Shown here piece by piece: positions 19,496 to 27,893 of a DNA stretch of 47,771 bases (position 1 is the first letter of the stretch; every line of letters begins with the position of its first letter). The stretch comes from Prochlorococcus sp. AG-409-A22 (GTDB lineage Bacteria; Cyanobacteriota; Cyanobacteriia; PCC-6307; Cyanobiaceae). The translations under genes were made by a program, and so were the position numbers. The notes under the pieces are model-generated. The model saw nothing but the letters and a program-made list of their open reading frames with translations. It searched no databases and had not been told where the DNA came from. The DNA is taken from positions 1 to 47,771 of the forward strand of contig QCJI01000007.1 in NCBI GenBank assembly GCA_003216135.1, given 5' to 3'.

Positions 19496-20866
19496 TTGAA
19501 TATTTTCTCTCTACAAAATAAAGATATTTTTTCCGATTCTCTATTAATTAGTTTTTTAGGATTTTTGATAATATGCTTCTTCTTGATTTTTGGTAGAAGA
19601 ATTAAACTCGCTGTTCAACTGGAAAGATTCGGCTTGCCAATAGCTGTTATTTCTGGAATTGCTGGAATATCTATAGGTCCTTTCGGTCTAATCCATGTTT
19701 TATCAAAAGAAACAACAAATATATGGAGTAATTTCCCAACTCCACTTTTATCTTTGGTATTTGCCACATTAATGATGGGCAGACCAATCCCCAATATAAA
19801 TGGTTTAGTGAGACCTATTGTTAATCAGTTTTTGCTTGCTCTTTCTCTTGGTTTTGGACAATTTTTTGTTGGTGGATTAGTAGTTGAATATTTGTTATCT
19901 CCATCAATGGATACTAATCCTTTAATGGGATGTTTAATAGAGGTAGGTTTTGAAGGGGGCCACGGAGCTGCAACGATAATAGGAGAGAGTTTTAGCAGAC
20001 TTGGATTTGAAGATGGTTTAGAACTAGGTCTTGCAATGGCCACGGTTGGTCTTTTGTCTTCTTCATTATTAGGAAGTATATTTATTTTCCTTGGGAGAAC
20101 TTTACGTCTTTCAGATACTGAGGAAATTGTTGAACTAAAAGAAAATTTAAATTCAAACAAGAAAACTGAAATTTTTTCAGACTTAAGAATTTTGTTAATA
20201 AATCTTGGATTTGCGGGTTTAGCAATTTCTTTTGGTGTTTTGCTTCTTAAATTTTTAAGATATATCTCAACCTTTTTTGGTGAATTTTCTAGAGAAATTA
20301 TTTTTTCACTTCCTGTATTTCCTTTAATACTAATAGGATCGCTCCTAATTAGATATATTTTAGAGAAAACCGAAAATACAGAATATATTTCGAATATTTT
20401 GCAAAGGGAAATTGGCATATTATCCACCGATTTATTAATTTTTACGGCTATGGCAAGTTTAGATATCGCAGTTGTTTTTGATCATTGGCTAATAATTTTA
20501 GTATTTACTATCTTTGGATTATGTTGGAATTTAATTTGTATCGCTTATTTTGCTTTCTTTATATTCGATGATTACTGGTTTGAAAAAAGCTTAATAGAGT
20601 TTGGGAACTCTACTGGTGTAGTTGCATCAGGATTACTTCTTTTACGTTTAGCAGATCCAAAAAATATATCTAAAACATTGCCAATTTTTACATCAAAACA
20701 GCTATTTGCCCAGTTACTTCTTTCCGGAGGTTTTTTTACAGTTATAGCACCAATAATGATCTCTAAAATTGGATTAAGTTATTGGACAGAGATTTGTGCA
20801 TTAATAACTTTTTTTATTATTTTTATAGCTTTTATTTTTAATAATGGTTTTTTGAAAAATGATTAA
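19496..20866 (+). CDS. GltS-type sodium/glutamate symporter-like carrier
   Basis: The 456-residue integral membrane protein starts with TTG and has about ten or more hydrophobic helices. The re-entrant-loop motif GFEGGHGAATIIG near residues 152-164 and the second-half NSTGVVASGLLLLR match the GltS family of sodium-coupled glutamate carriers. The substrate could be another dicarboxylate or amino acid. A tract of twelve T residues lies just before the start (about 19475-19488). It is separated from pcb by the terminator and so has its own promoter. Confidence 0.75.
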   Translation: MNIFSLQNKDIFSDSLLISFLGFLIICFFLIFGRRIKLAVQLERFGLPIAVISGIAGISIGPFGLIHVLSKETTNIWSNFPTPLLSLVFATLMMGRPIPNINGLVRPIVNQFLLALSLGFGQFFVGGLVVEYLLSPSMDTNPLMGCLIEVGFEGGHGAATIIGESFSRLGFEDGLELGLAMATVGLLSSSLLGSIFIFLGRTLRLSDTEEIVELKENLNSNKKTEIFSDLRILLINLGFAGLAISFGVLLLKFLRYISTFFGEFSREIIFSLPVFPLILIGSLLIRYILEKTENTEYISNILQREIGILSTDLLIFTAMASLDIAVVFDHWLIILVFTIFGLCWNLICIAYFAFFIFDDYWFEKSLIEFGNSTGVVASGLLLLRLADPKNISKTLPIFTSKQLFAQLLLSGGFFTVIAPIMISKIGLSYWTEICALITFFIIFIAFIFNNGFLKND

Positions 20867-20907
20867 CAAAAATTTTAAGTTAGTATTAAAGTAAAATTAT
20901 TTCTTTT

Positions 20908-21165
20908 ATGTCATATACTCCCTATGATGTCCCACCTCAAGAAAATAAGGGGAAGTGGTTTAGGAGCCATTTGCTTGGTAGGGAAATTGAACTAGGAGAA
21001 TTGTATAGCTTTGGACCAAATGAATTGGATTTGCTTATGGCAGAGACTGCAGAAATAAGAAGTGATCTTGATTTTAAGGAAAAGAATATTGGGAAATTTA
21101 GGACTGCAGGATATTTCTTAGAATTAGCAAGAATAATTGAAAAGAGGAGATTTTTAGAAAACTAA
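20908..21165 (+). CDS. Conserved hypothetical protein, 85 aa
   Basis: A soluble, charged 85-residue product (MSYTPYDVPPQENKGKW at the start) with an ATG start. No membrane segment or recognised motif; the second half looks helical. It follows the carrier gene by 41 bp on the same strand. Its last four bases overlap the end of the convergent GST gene. Balanced composition suggests a real gene, but I assign no function. Confidence 0.6.
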   Translation: MSYTPYDVPPQENKGKWFRSHLLGREIELGELYSFGPNELDLLMAETAEIRSDLDFKEKNIGKFRTAGYFLELARIIEKRRFLEN

Positions 21166-21821
21166 TTAAAAGGAAAATAATTTGTTTTAGAAGAGGGTTC
21201 CCATAAGCTGTATTTATACATCAAATCTTTGAAATTTTTATGATTTTCAAAATATTCGAGCCACTTTTGCATAGTTGGCTGGAAAAAGTTTATTTTTTTT
21301 TGACTCTCACAAGCAATTTTAAATTGCCTTACAAATGGCCAAATACACCAATCTGCAATTGTATGGTTATCGCCAAAAAAAAATCTAGTTTTTTTTAAAA
21401 GCTCGTCCCACCTTTTTATAAATTTACTTGCTTCTAAGAAATGATATTCCTTATCAATAGAATTGAATCTTGTTGAATATTTAAATCGATCTAAATGATA
21501 TTTGAACTGATTATCGTTTTCATTAATTAATTCAAAAATATTTTCCTTTTTATTGTCAGGTATATATTTATTGATAAGGTTTTTCTTCTTTGAGACTGAA
21601 AGAGCCCAAAGAATTATGTCTAAACTTTCTTCTATAATTTCATTATTGTTTCTTATTAATATTGGAACTGTTTTAGTGCTTGACTTATTAAGAAAATCTA
21701 GTGGTTTGTCTTTTAAATCAATCTCTCTTAATTCTACTGTTATTTCACAAATTAATAAGGCCCATCTAACACGAATTGCATATGGACATCTGCGAAATGA
21801 ATATAAAATGTCGTTTTTCAT
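21162..21821 (-). CDS. Glutathione S-transferase family protein
   Basis: The 219-residue protein has a thioredoxin-like GST N-terminal domain. The SFRRCPYAIRVRWALL at residues 8-23 places Cys12 in a CPYA site as in glutaredoxin-2-like GSTs, and KTVPILI carries the conserved cis-Pro. The C-terminal helical domain includes FFGDNHTIADWCIWPFVRQF. Likely roles are thiol-disulfide exchange or glutathione conjugation. The substrate is unknown. Confidence 0.8.
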   Translation of the reverse strand: MKNDILYSFRRCPYAIRVRWALLICEITVELREIDLKDKPLDFLNKSSTKTVPILIRNNNEIIEESLDIILWALSVSKKKNLINKYIPDNKKENIFELINENDNQFKYHLDRFKYSTRFNSIDKEYHFLEASKFIKRWDELLKKTRFFFGDNHTIADWCIWPFVRQFKIACESQKKINFFQPTMQKWLEYFENHKNFKDLMYKYSLWEPSSKTNYFPFN

Positions 21822-21895
21822 TTTGTAAAAACTTTTAATTTCCTAGATTCTTTTAGTATTATTTAAATAACAATAGATTCAATTTTACAACGAAA

Positions 21896-22438
21896 ATGCC
21901 GGGATATGTTTACCTCATAAGAATTGGAGATCTTTATAGAATTGGTAAAACAGATAATCTTGATAGGAAGATTAAGAAATTAAACCCAGATGAATTACTA
22001 ACATCAATAATGACCAAAGAGCCAGAAACAGTTGAAGCTAGACTATTAAGAAAATATAAGTACCAAAGAATTCCTGAAACTGGATATTTAAAACTCTCTA
22101 AAAGACAGATTGCCGAATGTAAAAAACAATTTGAATTAAAAGGTAGCATACCTCATACCCTAGATGCTGAAGTATCTATTACTTTGTTTGCATCTTTTTT
22201 GTTATTTCTTGTGAGTGGCTTAATTATAAATTATTTAAATCTTGGATTTTTAAAAACTATTTCTTATTCTTTCGTTGCAGCATCTTTACCAATGCTGATT
22301 TTATTCATAACAGGTAGTTTTGGAGGATATTTTTCGGAAGATTTATCTCCATTTTCATTATTTACTAATCGTATAAAGGGCTTTTTTATAGCAATTGCTA
22401 TGCTTTCAATAGCTTATTTAGTATTCAACCTAACCTAA
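21896..22438 (+). CDS. Membrane-attached GIY-YIG/T5orf172-like protein
   Basis: The 180-residue protein joins two parts. Residues 3-80 look like a GIY-YIG nuclease-type domain: GYVYLI at 3-8, LYRIGKTDN at 13-21, Arg24, and Glu47 in VEARLLRKY, the position of the metal-binding Glu. Residues 93-178 hold three hydrophobic helices (about 93-114, 122-143, 160-178), so the nuclease-like part is predicted to be tethered to a membrane. Related soluble T5orf172 domains occur in phage and bacterial proteins. It has an ATG start and stands divergent from the GST gene. Nuclease activity is not shown; the domain could be a binding module. Confidence 0.6.
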   Translation: MPGYVYLIRIGDLYRIGKTDNLDRKIKKLNPDELLTSIMTKEPETVEARLLRKYKYQRIPETGYLKLSKRQIAECKKQFELKGSIPHTLDAEVSITLFASFLLFLVSGLIINYLNLGFLKTISYSFVAASLPMLILFITGSFGGYFSEDLSPFSLFTNRIKGFFIAIAMLSIAYLVFNLT

Positions 22439-23142
22439 ACTTCATAGTTACAATTTAAAGCAATTTCAAATGGAACTGATTGTGTAGGTAACTTAAGGAT
22501 AGTAGAGCAAATATCAGCGATGTCTTCAGGCTGAGTCATATTCTTTTTTTCTATCGATGAGATGTTCGCAGCCATTTTAGTGTTAACCCAACTAGGACAA
22601 ATTGCAGTAATCCTTATATTTTCATCCCAACCTTTATTTTTCATGGTTTGACATAAACCCATTAAAGCAAATTTTGATGCAGAATATGCCGCTAAATCAC
22701 CTTTGGACCTTTTGCCACTCATAGAGACTAAGACTATAATTCGACCTCTTTTGGATTTACACAAATGTTCCCAAGAAAGCCTACATAAATTCCATATAGC
22801 TAAAAAATTTATATTTAATGTGTTTAATATCTCTTTCTCATCCCCGTCCTCAAATAAGAAAGGAACTTTCGATAATATACCTGAACAGTTTATAACAGAA
22901 TCTAAGGTCCCAAATTTATTTAAAGTATTACTTATCCATTTATCAGCGGAAGACTTATCTAATGCATCATATTTATTAATGATTATTTGGCCTTCGGGCC
23001 ATTTATTTGGGTCAATAATGCTTCCATCAATAGATTCTATATTCCGTATTCCTGCGCTAATTCTATTACCTTCTTTTAATTCTCTATATGCTATATTTAG
23101 CCCAATCCCTCTGTTAGCACCACTTATGAGTATCGTTCTCAC
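22435..23142 (-). CDS. Short-chain dehydrogenase/reductase
   Basis: The 235-residue classical SDR has the cofactor-binding SGANRGIGLNIA at residues 7-18. NCSG sits in place of NNAG, and the catalytic Ser and YSASK follow in VSMSGKRSKGDLAAYSASKFAL. The substrate is unknown. It lies 9 bp after the lycopene cyclase gene on the same strand, so the two are probably one transcript. Its end overlaps the GIY-YIG-like gene by four bases in a convergent arrangement. Confidence 0.85.
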   Translation of the reverse strand: MRTILISGANRGIGLNIAYRELKEGNRISAGIRNIESIDGSIIDPNKWPEGQIIINKYDALDKSSADKWISNTLNKFGTLDSVINCSGILSKVPFLFEDGDEKEILNTLNINFLAIWNLCRLSWEHLCKSKRGRIIVLVSMSGKRSKGDLAAYSASKFALMGLCQTMKNKGWDENIRITAICPSWVNTKMAANISSIEKKNMTQPEDIADICSTILKLPTQSVPFEIALNCNYEV

Positions 23143-23151
23143 TTTTTCAAA

Positions 23152-24435
23152 TTAAATATTTGGAAGAATTATCCTGAGCAACATTTTAAATTCTCTACCA
23201 TGCATAATCATTAAACCTTTTTTTACACTCCATGGTGCTTTTATAAACATAATGCACATGGCAAAGACAATTTCCCTCAAGGATAAAGTATCAGTAAGAA
23301 AACCGTACCATTGATTTTTCGGTAATTGGAAGAAACTTTCAAAAAATTCTCTTAATAGTTTCTCATCAAATCTCATTAGTTTTTCTAAACCAAATTGATA
23401 AAGTGATTTCTTTCTTATTAAGTCATTTGACCATAAAGTTTCCCAGCCTCTTCTCGCAATATGGTAAGTACTAAGTTTTTTATTTTTCATTGCTTCTGAT
23501 ATTGCTTCTGCTACAAGTGGAGCTCTTCTTAAGACGTTACCAATTAAGTAACCAGATGCAGGATGTACCATTGAAGCGGCTCCACCATATCCAAGTATTT
23601 GTTGTTTGAAATCTGGAATGGGCATGTTCATAGGAAGAAATAAACCCAGTTCTTCATGCTGCATGCTAGTTATTGAAATATTTCGATAAGCAAGCCTTTT
23701 TTCTAATCTTTCTTTTAAATTATCCATCGTTAAGGGATTTACTAAACCAAGAGATGTCTCTTCAAGAAAGTATTTCCCATCTCCCATATCCATCGCATAT
23801 AAAAAAGTAGGAGGCTCCTTTTTTTGCTCTTCATTTAAATGATCATTTCTATAATCCATCAATACAAATTGTCCTTTTTTGAGAGGGGGTTTACTAAAAC
23901 TTCCAACTATCCCATAACAGGTCTGGACTGCTAAAGGTCCGCATGATTTTAATTTAAGAAAAACAGGGTCATATCCAGTTGCATCTACGACTAATCTTGC
24001 TGAGTAAGTCTTACCATTATTTGTGGTAACGGTGCTTTTGTACTTCTCAAAATGTATTTTATCTGCAAAACCTTCATGCCATTTAATAAAAGACTTATTA
24101 CATTCATTTAGCCAGAAATTATGAAGTTTCTTTTTATCAAATAGTCCATAATCTAAAGAATGTTCAGTAGCTTTGTTCTCAAAGTGATGTTCTTCAAGAG
24201 CACCATGCCCAAAGAAACTTACCGTATTTTTCCATCTATATTCAAGTAAATCCTGAAGTCCAAGCTGATCTACTTCTTTTCCCCAAATACCATAAGTATT
24301 TGGCCAAGGTTCGTTTGGACCTTTTGGAGATAGAACTTCTACTTCTAATTTTTCCTTGCCCAAAGCAGATGCAATTGCCATTCCTGCAGGTCCTGCACCC
24401 AAAACAAGAACATCTGGCAACCTTTCTTTAGACAT
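23152..24435 (-). CDS. crtL: Lycopene cyclase (CrtL type, probably CrtL-e)
   Basis: The 427-residue flavoprotein cyclises lycopene ends. The N-terminal dinucleotide-binding motif LVLGAGPAGMAIASALG is at residues 11-27. The plant and cyanobacterial cyclase signatures WPNTYGIWGKEVD and YGGAASMVHPASGYLIGNVLRRAP follow. Prochlorococcus has two such genes. The one I remember near pcb makes epsilon as well as beta ends and supplies alpha-carotene, so CrtL-e is inferred from position, not from specificity residues. It sits upstream of the SDR gene in one unit. Confidence 0.88.
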   Translation of the reverse strand: MSKERLPDVLVLGAGPAGMAIASALGKEKLEVEVLSPKGPNEPWPNTYGIWGKEVDQLGLQDLLEYRWKNTVSFFGHGALEEHHFENKATEHSLDYGLFDKKKLHNFWLNECNKSFIKWHEGFADKIHFEKYKSTVTTNNGKTYSARLVVDATGYDPVFLKLKSCGPLAVQTCYGIVGSFSKPPLKKGQFVLMDYRNDHLNEEQKKEPPTFLYAMDMGDGKYFLEETSLGLVNPLTMDNLKERLEKRLAYRNISITSMQHEELGLFLPMNMPIPDFKQQILGYGGAASMVHPASGYLIGNVLRRAPLVAEAISEAMKNKKLSTYHIARRGWETLWSNDLIRKKSLYQFGLEKLMRFDEKLLREFFESFFQLPKNQWYGFLTDTLSLREIVFAMCIMFIKAPWSVKKGLMIMHGREFKMLLRIILPNI

Positions 24436-24665
24436 TAAATATAGATTTTACAGTTAGAAGAATACGATACAAAAAATAAAATATCTGCCACTGATTTTTT
24501 ATAATTCATTCAATCTTCATAACTAAGAATAAGTCCAATAATAAACAAAAGATTCAATTACTAGGGAATAAGTTTTAAGTGTTTTAACAATAATTGATAA
24601 GATTACAAAATTAAAAAATTATTTATTATTATTTTTTATTATAAAACTAGAAACTTAAATTTTTA

Positions 24666-25667
24666 ATGTTTAAAAATAAAAATATTTTAATTACAGGAGG
24701 CAATTCAGGAATTGGTTTTCATGCAACTATTAATTTATTGAAGAGCAAAAATAACTTATATATTCCAATTAGATCTGAATCAAGAAAGGAACAATTTTTT
24801 ACAAAAGTTCAGAAACATTTTGATAAAAATTACCTTAATAAATATATAAATATTATTGAAAATATCGATCTTTCTGATTTACAAAATATTAACAAAGTAC
24901 AAGAATTTTTTATTAGTAAAAATATTGTTTTGGATATAATTATTTTAAATGCAGGATTGCAATATACGGGTTCTTATTATCCTAAGGTATCAAAACAAGG
25001 AATAGAACTTACTTTTGCGGTAAATCATCTTTCACACTTCTACTTAGTTAATTCTTTAATAGACTTAATGAGTAACAAAAAAGAATCTAGGATCATTATT
25101 ACTTCATCAGATGTACATGACCCTAGGAGTTCTGGAGGAAATATTGGAAAGAAAGCTGGACTAAAAAACTTAGTAGGTTTTAGGGAACAAATTACTGGTG
25201 AATTTTGCGAATTTAATGCAGATAAATCTTATAAAAATAGTAAATTATGTAATATCTTGTTCGCAAAAGAACTTTCACGAAAATTACAAAAACTATCTAA
25301 GAAGATTTCGGTCATTACATGGGCTCCAGGACTCGTAATCCCAAATGATGATTATGGTTTCTTTAGATATAGTAAAAGGTTTAATCTCTTTGGATATATT
25401 CTTTTTTCATATCTTGCAAAAAATATTTTAGGAATTTCTGAAAGCGTTGAATATGCTGGAGAATTACTTTCTAAGATCGTCTTTGAATCAGATTTTAATG
25501 ATATTAGCTATATCCATCTAAGTAATAAACTTATATCTTATAAAAAACATAAATTAGTTGAAAGTAATGTTAGTGATGAAGCAAATAGTGATGAGTTGGC
25601 TTCAAAACTTTGGATTTTAAGTAAAGAGATTTGCGGATCATTTGGCTTTGTTACGCTCAATATTTAA
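24666..25667 (+). CDS. POR-like short-chain dehydrogenase
   Basis: The 333-residue SDR has ITGGNSGIGFHA at residues 9-20, LNAGLQ, and the catalytic pair in KSYKNSKLCNILFAKEL. YKNSKLCN is reminiscent of light-dependent protochlorophyllide oxidoreductase (YKDSKLCN). The overall sequence is more divergent than a true POR, so it is probably a paralogue with an unknown pigment or other substrate. A 230-bp AT-rich gap separates it from the divergent lycopene cyclase. Its last 30 bases overlap the end of the convergent MscS gene. Confidence 0.7.
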   Translation: MFKNKNILITGGNSGIGFHATINLLKSKNNLYIPIRSESRKEQFFTKVQKHFDKNYLNKYINIIENIDLSDLQNINKVQEFFISKNIVLDIIILNAGLQYTGSYYPKVSKQGIELTFAVNHLSHFYLVNSLIDLMSNKKESRIIITSSDVHDPRSSGGNIGKKAGLKNLVGFREQITGEFCEFNADKSYKNSKLCNILFAKELSRKLQKLSKKISVITWAPGLVIPNDDYGFFRYSKRFNLFGYILFSYLAKNILGISESVEYAGELLSKIVFESDFNDISYIHLSNKLISYKKHKLVESNVSDEANSDELASKLWILSKEICGSFGFVTLNI

Positions 25668-26669
25668 GGTTTGTGTTGGGAATGCAAACTCTATATTATT
25701 GGCTGCAAATTCCTCAATAATTTTTAAATTTATAGATTGTTGAGCTTCCATTGCCGCAAGATAATTATTTGTTGGTATGTAATAAACCAGTTCGAAATTA
25801 AGACTGAAGTCGCCAAAATCTGTGAAATGACACCTATCAAAAGAAGCATCCTTTGTCTCTTCAACTGTTTTTTGAATTATTGTTGGGATCAATTTCATAA
25901 GCTTTGGAGAAGTTTCATACACAACTCCCAATTTATGCACTAACCTCCTTTTTTTCATTTGTGCATAATTTGAAATTATTCCATTTGTTAGGGCACTGTT
26001 GCTCATTACTATTACTTCTCCATTGATACTTCTTATCCTTGAGGATCTTACTCCCACCCTCTCAACCATTCCTAGGACTCCATCAGATTTTATGAACTCA
26101 CCTTTTTGAAAAGGCTTATCCAGCAAAATTGTTATATATTCAAAAAACTCCTGAACTGGATCTTTCAAAGCTAATCCTGCTCCTATACCACCTGCACTTA
26201 GTAACGCCCAAATAGCAGTCATTTGAACACCTATATTTTGTAAGAAAAATATTGAACCAATAGTCCATGTTAATGCTTTTATCAAAGGAGTTAATGAAGA
26301 TATCATTGAACTGATTGAGGAATCATTAATTTTTGATGTCGATTCTGTTAAAGATCTTATTAATACTTTGTTGAGAGATTTTATAATAATTATCAACATA
26401 AATAATTTCAGAATATTCAATAAGACAGAGATAAAAGTTATTTCATCAACAAAAAAATAGTCAATTGAAAAATAAAATGAGAGGAGGAAACCTATAGGTT
26501 TTATAATTCCAGAGATAACCTCAAAAATAAAATCATCGAAATTTGTTTTTGTCCTTTTGGATATCTTTTTAAAAAATATTTTTGAAAGTTTAGAAATTAT
26601 TATCGACAATAAAACTCCAATAAAAAAAATAGATATTGCCAGAAGTAAGTTCTCAGTAACTAATTTCAT
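25638..26669 (-). CDS. MscS-family mechanosensitive channel
   Basis: The 343-residue membrane protein has several N-terminal helices and the pore-lining region GGIGAGLALKDPVQEFFEYI. The MscS beta-domain follows (KGEFIKSDGVLGMVERVGVRSSRIRS). Such channels release solutes during hypo-osmotic shock. The C-terminus ends in FAFPTQTLNI, as is common in the family. The coding end overlaps the POR-like gene by 30 bp. Confidence 0.88.
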   Translation of the reverse strand: MKLVTENLLLAISIFFIGVLLSIIISKLSKIFFKKISKRTKTNFDDFIFEVISGIIKPIGFLLSFYFSIDYFFVDEITFISVLLNILKLFMLIIIIKSLNKVLIRSLTESTSKINDSSISSMISSLTPLIKALTWTIGSIFFLQNIGVQMTAIWALLSAGGIGAGLALKDPVQEFFEYITILLDKPFQKGEFIKSDGVLGMVERVGVRSSRIRSINGEVIVMSNSALTNGIISNYAQMKKRRLVHKLGVVYETSPKLMKLIPTIIQKTVEETKDASFDRCHFTDFGDFSLNFELVYYIPTNNYLAAMEAQQSINLKIIEEFAANNIEFAFPTQTLNIERNKAK

Positions 26670-26747
26670 ATTTAAATAAACCCTAAAAATTGATCTCTAA
26701 TAAAATTTTAAATTATCTCTAAACATCAAACCAGTCTTAATTTCTTT

Positions 26748-27314
26748 TTAACTCATTATGATATTTCTAATTTCTTTAAATTCTTTTCTATCAGCAGTTT
26801 TGCATAATTCAAAAATTATTGATTCAGTAGTTGTTAAGATCGCCCCACTTTGAATCATTCTCTGTAATGCTATTTCATGATCATTCCTATTTCTACTGCT
26901 CATAGCATCTGATATGATAATAACTTCTAATCCTTTTTCTAAACAATCTAAGACTGTTTGTTGAATACAAATATGCGTTTCGATACCGCAAACTATTAAA
27001 GTTGTAATTTTTTTATTTTTAAGTTCTTTTAAAAAATCTTGTATATTAGCTAAGCTAAATCCCATCTTTTCAATTTTTTTAAATCTAGCTTTGGGTAATA
27101 ATTCAGGGATAGTTTCACCCAATTTGAGTGGGTTCTGCTCAGATACAAATATGTTTTCTTCTAAGATTTGGTAAGCATTTATTAGCTTTTTGATGTTTTT
27201 GATTATTGAATCCTTATTAAAAATCGGTCTTATTATTTTTCCCTGAATATCAATAATTAGCAAGGCGTTTACTTTCGAAGATAGATTATCAGACGAGTTT
27301 TCATGATCCTTCAT
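26748..27314 (-). CDS. Isochorismatase-like hydrolase
   Basis: The 188-residue cysteine hydrolase has LLIIDIQGKI near residue 18, with the catalytic Asp, and VCGIETHICIQQT near residue 108, with the catalytic Cys. GIETH is characteristic of the family. The family includes nicotinamidases and carbamoyl hydrolases. The substrate is unknown. It is separated from divergent fur by 120 bp. Confidence 0.82.
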   Translation of the reverse strand: MKDHENSSDNLSSKVNALLIIDIQGKIIRPIFNKDSIIKNIKKLINAYQILEENIFVSEQNPLKLGETIPELLPKARFKKIEKMGFSLANIQDFLKELKNKKITTLIVCGIETHICIQQTVLDCLEKGLEVIIISDAMSSRNRNDHEIALQRMIQSGAILTTTESIIFELCKTADRKEFKEIRNIIMS

Positions 27315-27403
27315 AATTTCTATATAAAGTTATCTTCAACATAATATTTTGAAGAACTTTAGTAAACATTTTAAATCAAAAAGTTGTTTTACTCTCATCT
27401 AGA

Positions 27404-27421
27404 GTTATTATTGAGAATAAC
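27404..27421. promoter_or_regulatory. Fur-box-like inverted repeat upstream of fur
   Basis: GTTATT (27404-27409) and AATAAC (27416-27421) form a perfect 6-base inverted repeat around a 6-base centre. The AT-rich GTTATTATTGAGAATAAC resembles a Fur operator and ends 13 bases before the TTG start of fur. Autoregulation is inferred. Confidence 0.4.
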
Positions 27422-27434
27422 GATGGGTTAACTG

Positions 27435-27887
27435 TTGTCATTATCCTCTCAATATAATGTTATTACATCTCCTCTTGGCGATGGTTTACATAAAGATGGA
27501 AAAAGGTTAACTCCTCAGAGACTTAAGGTTCTTAATTTATTTGAAAATATTGGTTCTGGAAAGCATCTAAGTGCTGAAGAGGTTCATGAAAAGTTAGTTA
27601 AATCAAGTTCCAAAGTTTCACTTGCAACAATTTATAGAACTTTAAGACTTTTAGTACAAATGGGCTTGCTTCATGAATTAGAACTCAGTGAGGGAGGGCA
27701 CAGATATGAATTGCTTAGTAATGACACTCCAGATCATCATCATTTGATTTGTATTAGGTGTGGAAGAACAGAAGAATTCGAAAATGACGAAGTTTTAGAA
27801 GCAGGTAAAGTTGCAGCAAAAGTTAATGGGTTTAAACTAATTGAATCCTCTCTAAATGTAAGAGCAATATGCCCTAATTGCATTTAG
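27435..27887 (+). CDS. fur: Fur-family metal-responsive repressor
   Basis: The 150-residue protein starts with TTG. The winged helix covers about residues 24-90 (KRLTPQRLKVLNLF, then VSLATIYRTLRLL). The metal sites include DHHHLICIRCG with Cys106 and Cys109, and CPNC with Cys146 and Cys149. Fur represses iron-uptake genes when iron is sufficient, and iron limits many Prochlorococcus habitats. It could be a Fur paralogue such as Zur or PerR, because the regulatory metal cannot be told from sequence. A Fur-box-like repeat lies just upstream. Confidence 0.85.
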   Translation: MSLSSQYNVITSPLGDGLHKDGKRLTPQRLKVLNLFENIGSGKHLSAEEVHEKLVKSSSKVSLATIYRTLRLLVQMGLLHELELSEGGHRYELLSNDTPDHHHLICIRCGRTEEFENDEVLEAGKVAAKVNGFKLIESSLNVRAICPNCI

Positions 27888-27893
27888 CAGATT

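Noticed and set aside
19825-20427. 200-aa minus-strand ORF inside the GltS-like carrier
   Set aside because: Antisense shadow of a clear membrane protein; Lys/Pro/Ser-rich composition and no motif.
22703-23155. 150-aa plus-strand ORF opposite the SDR gene
   Set aside because: Antisense shadow of a classical SDR with intact cofactor and catalytic motifs.
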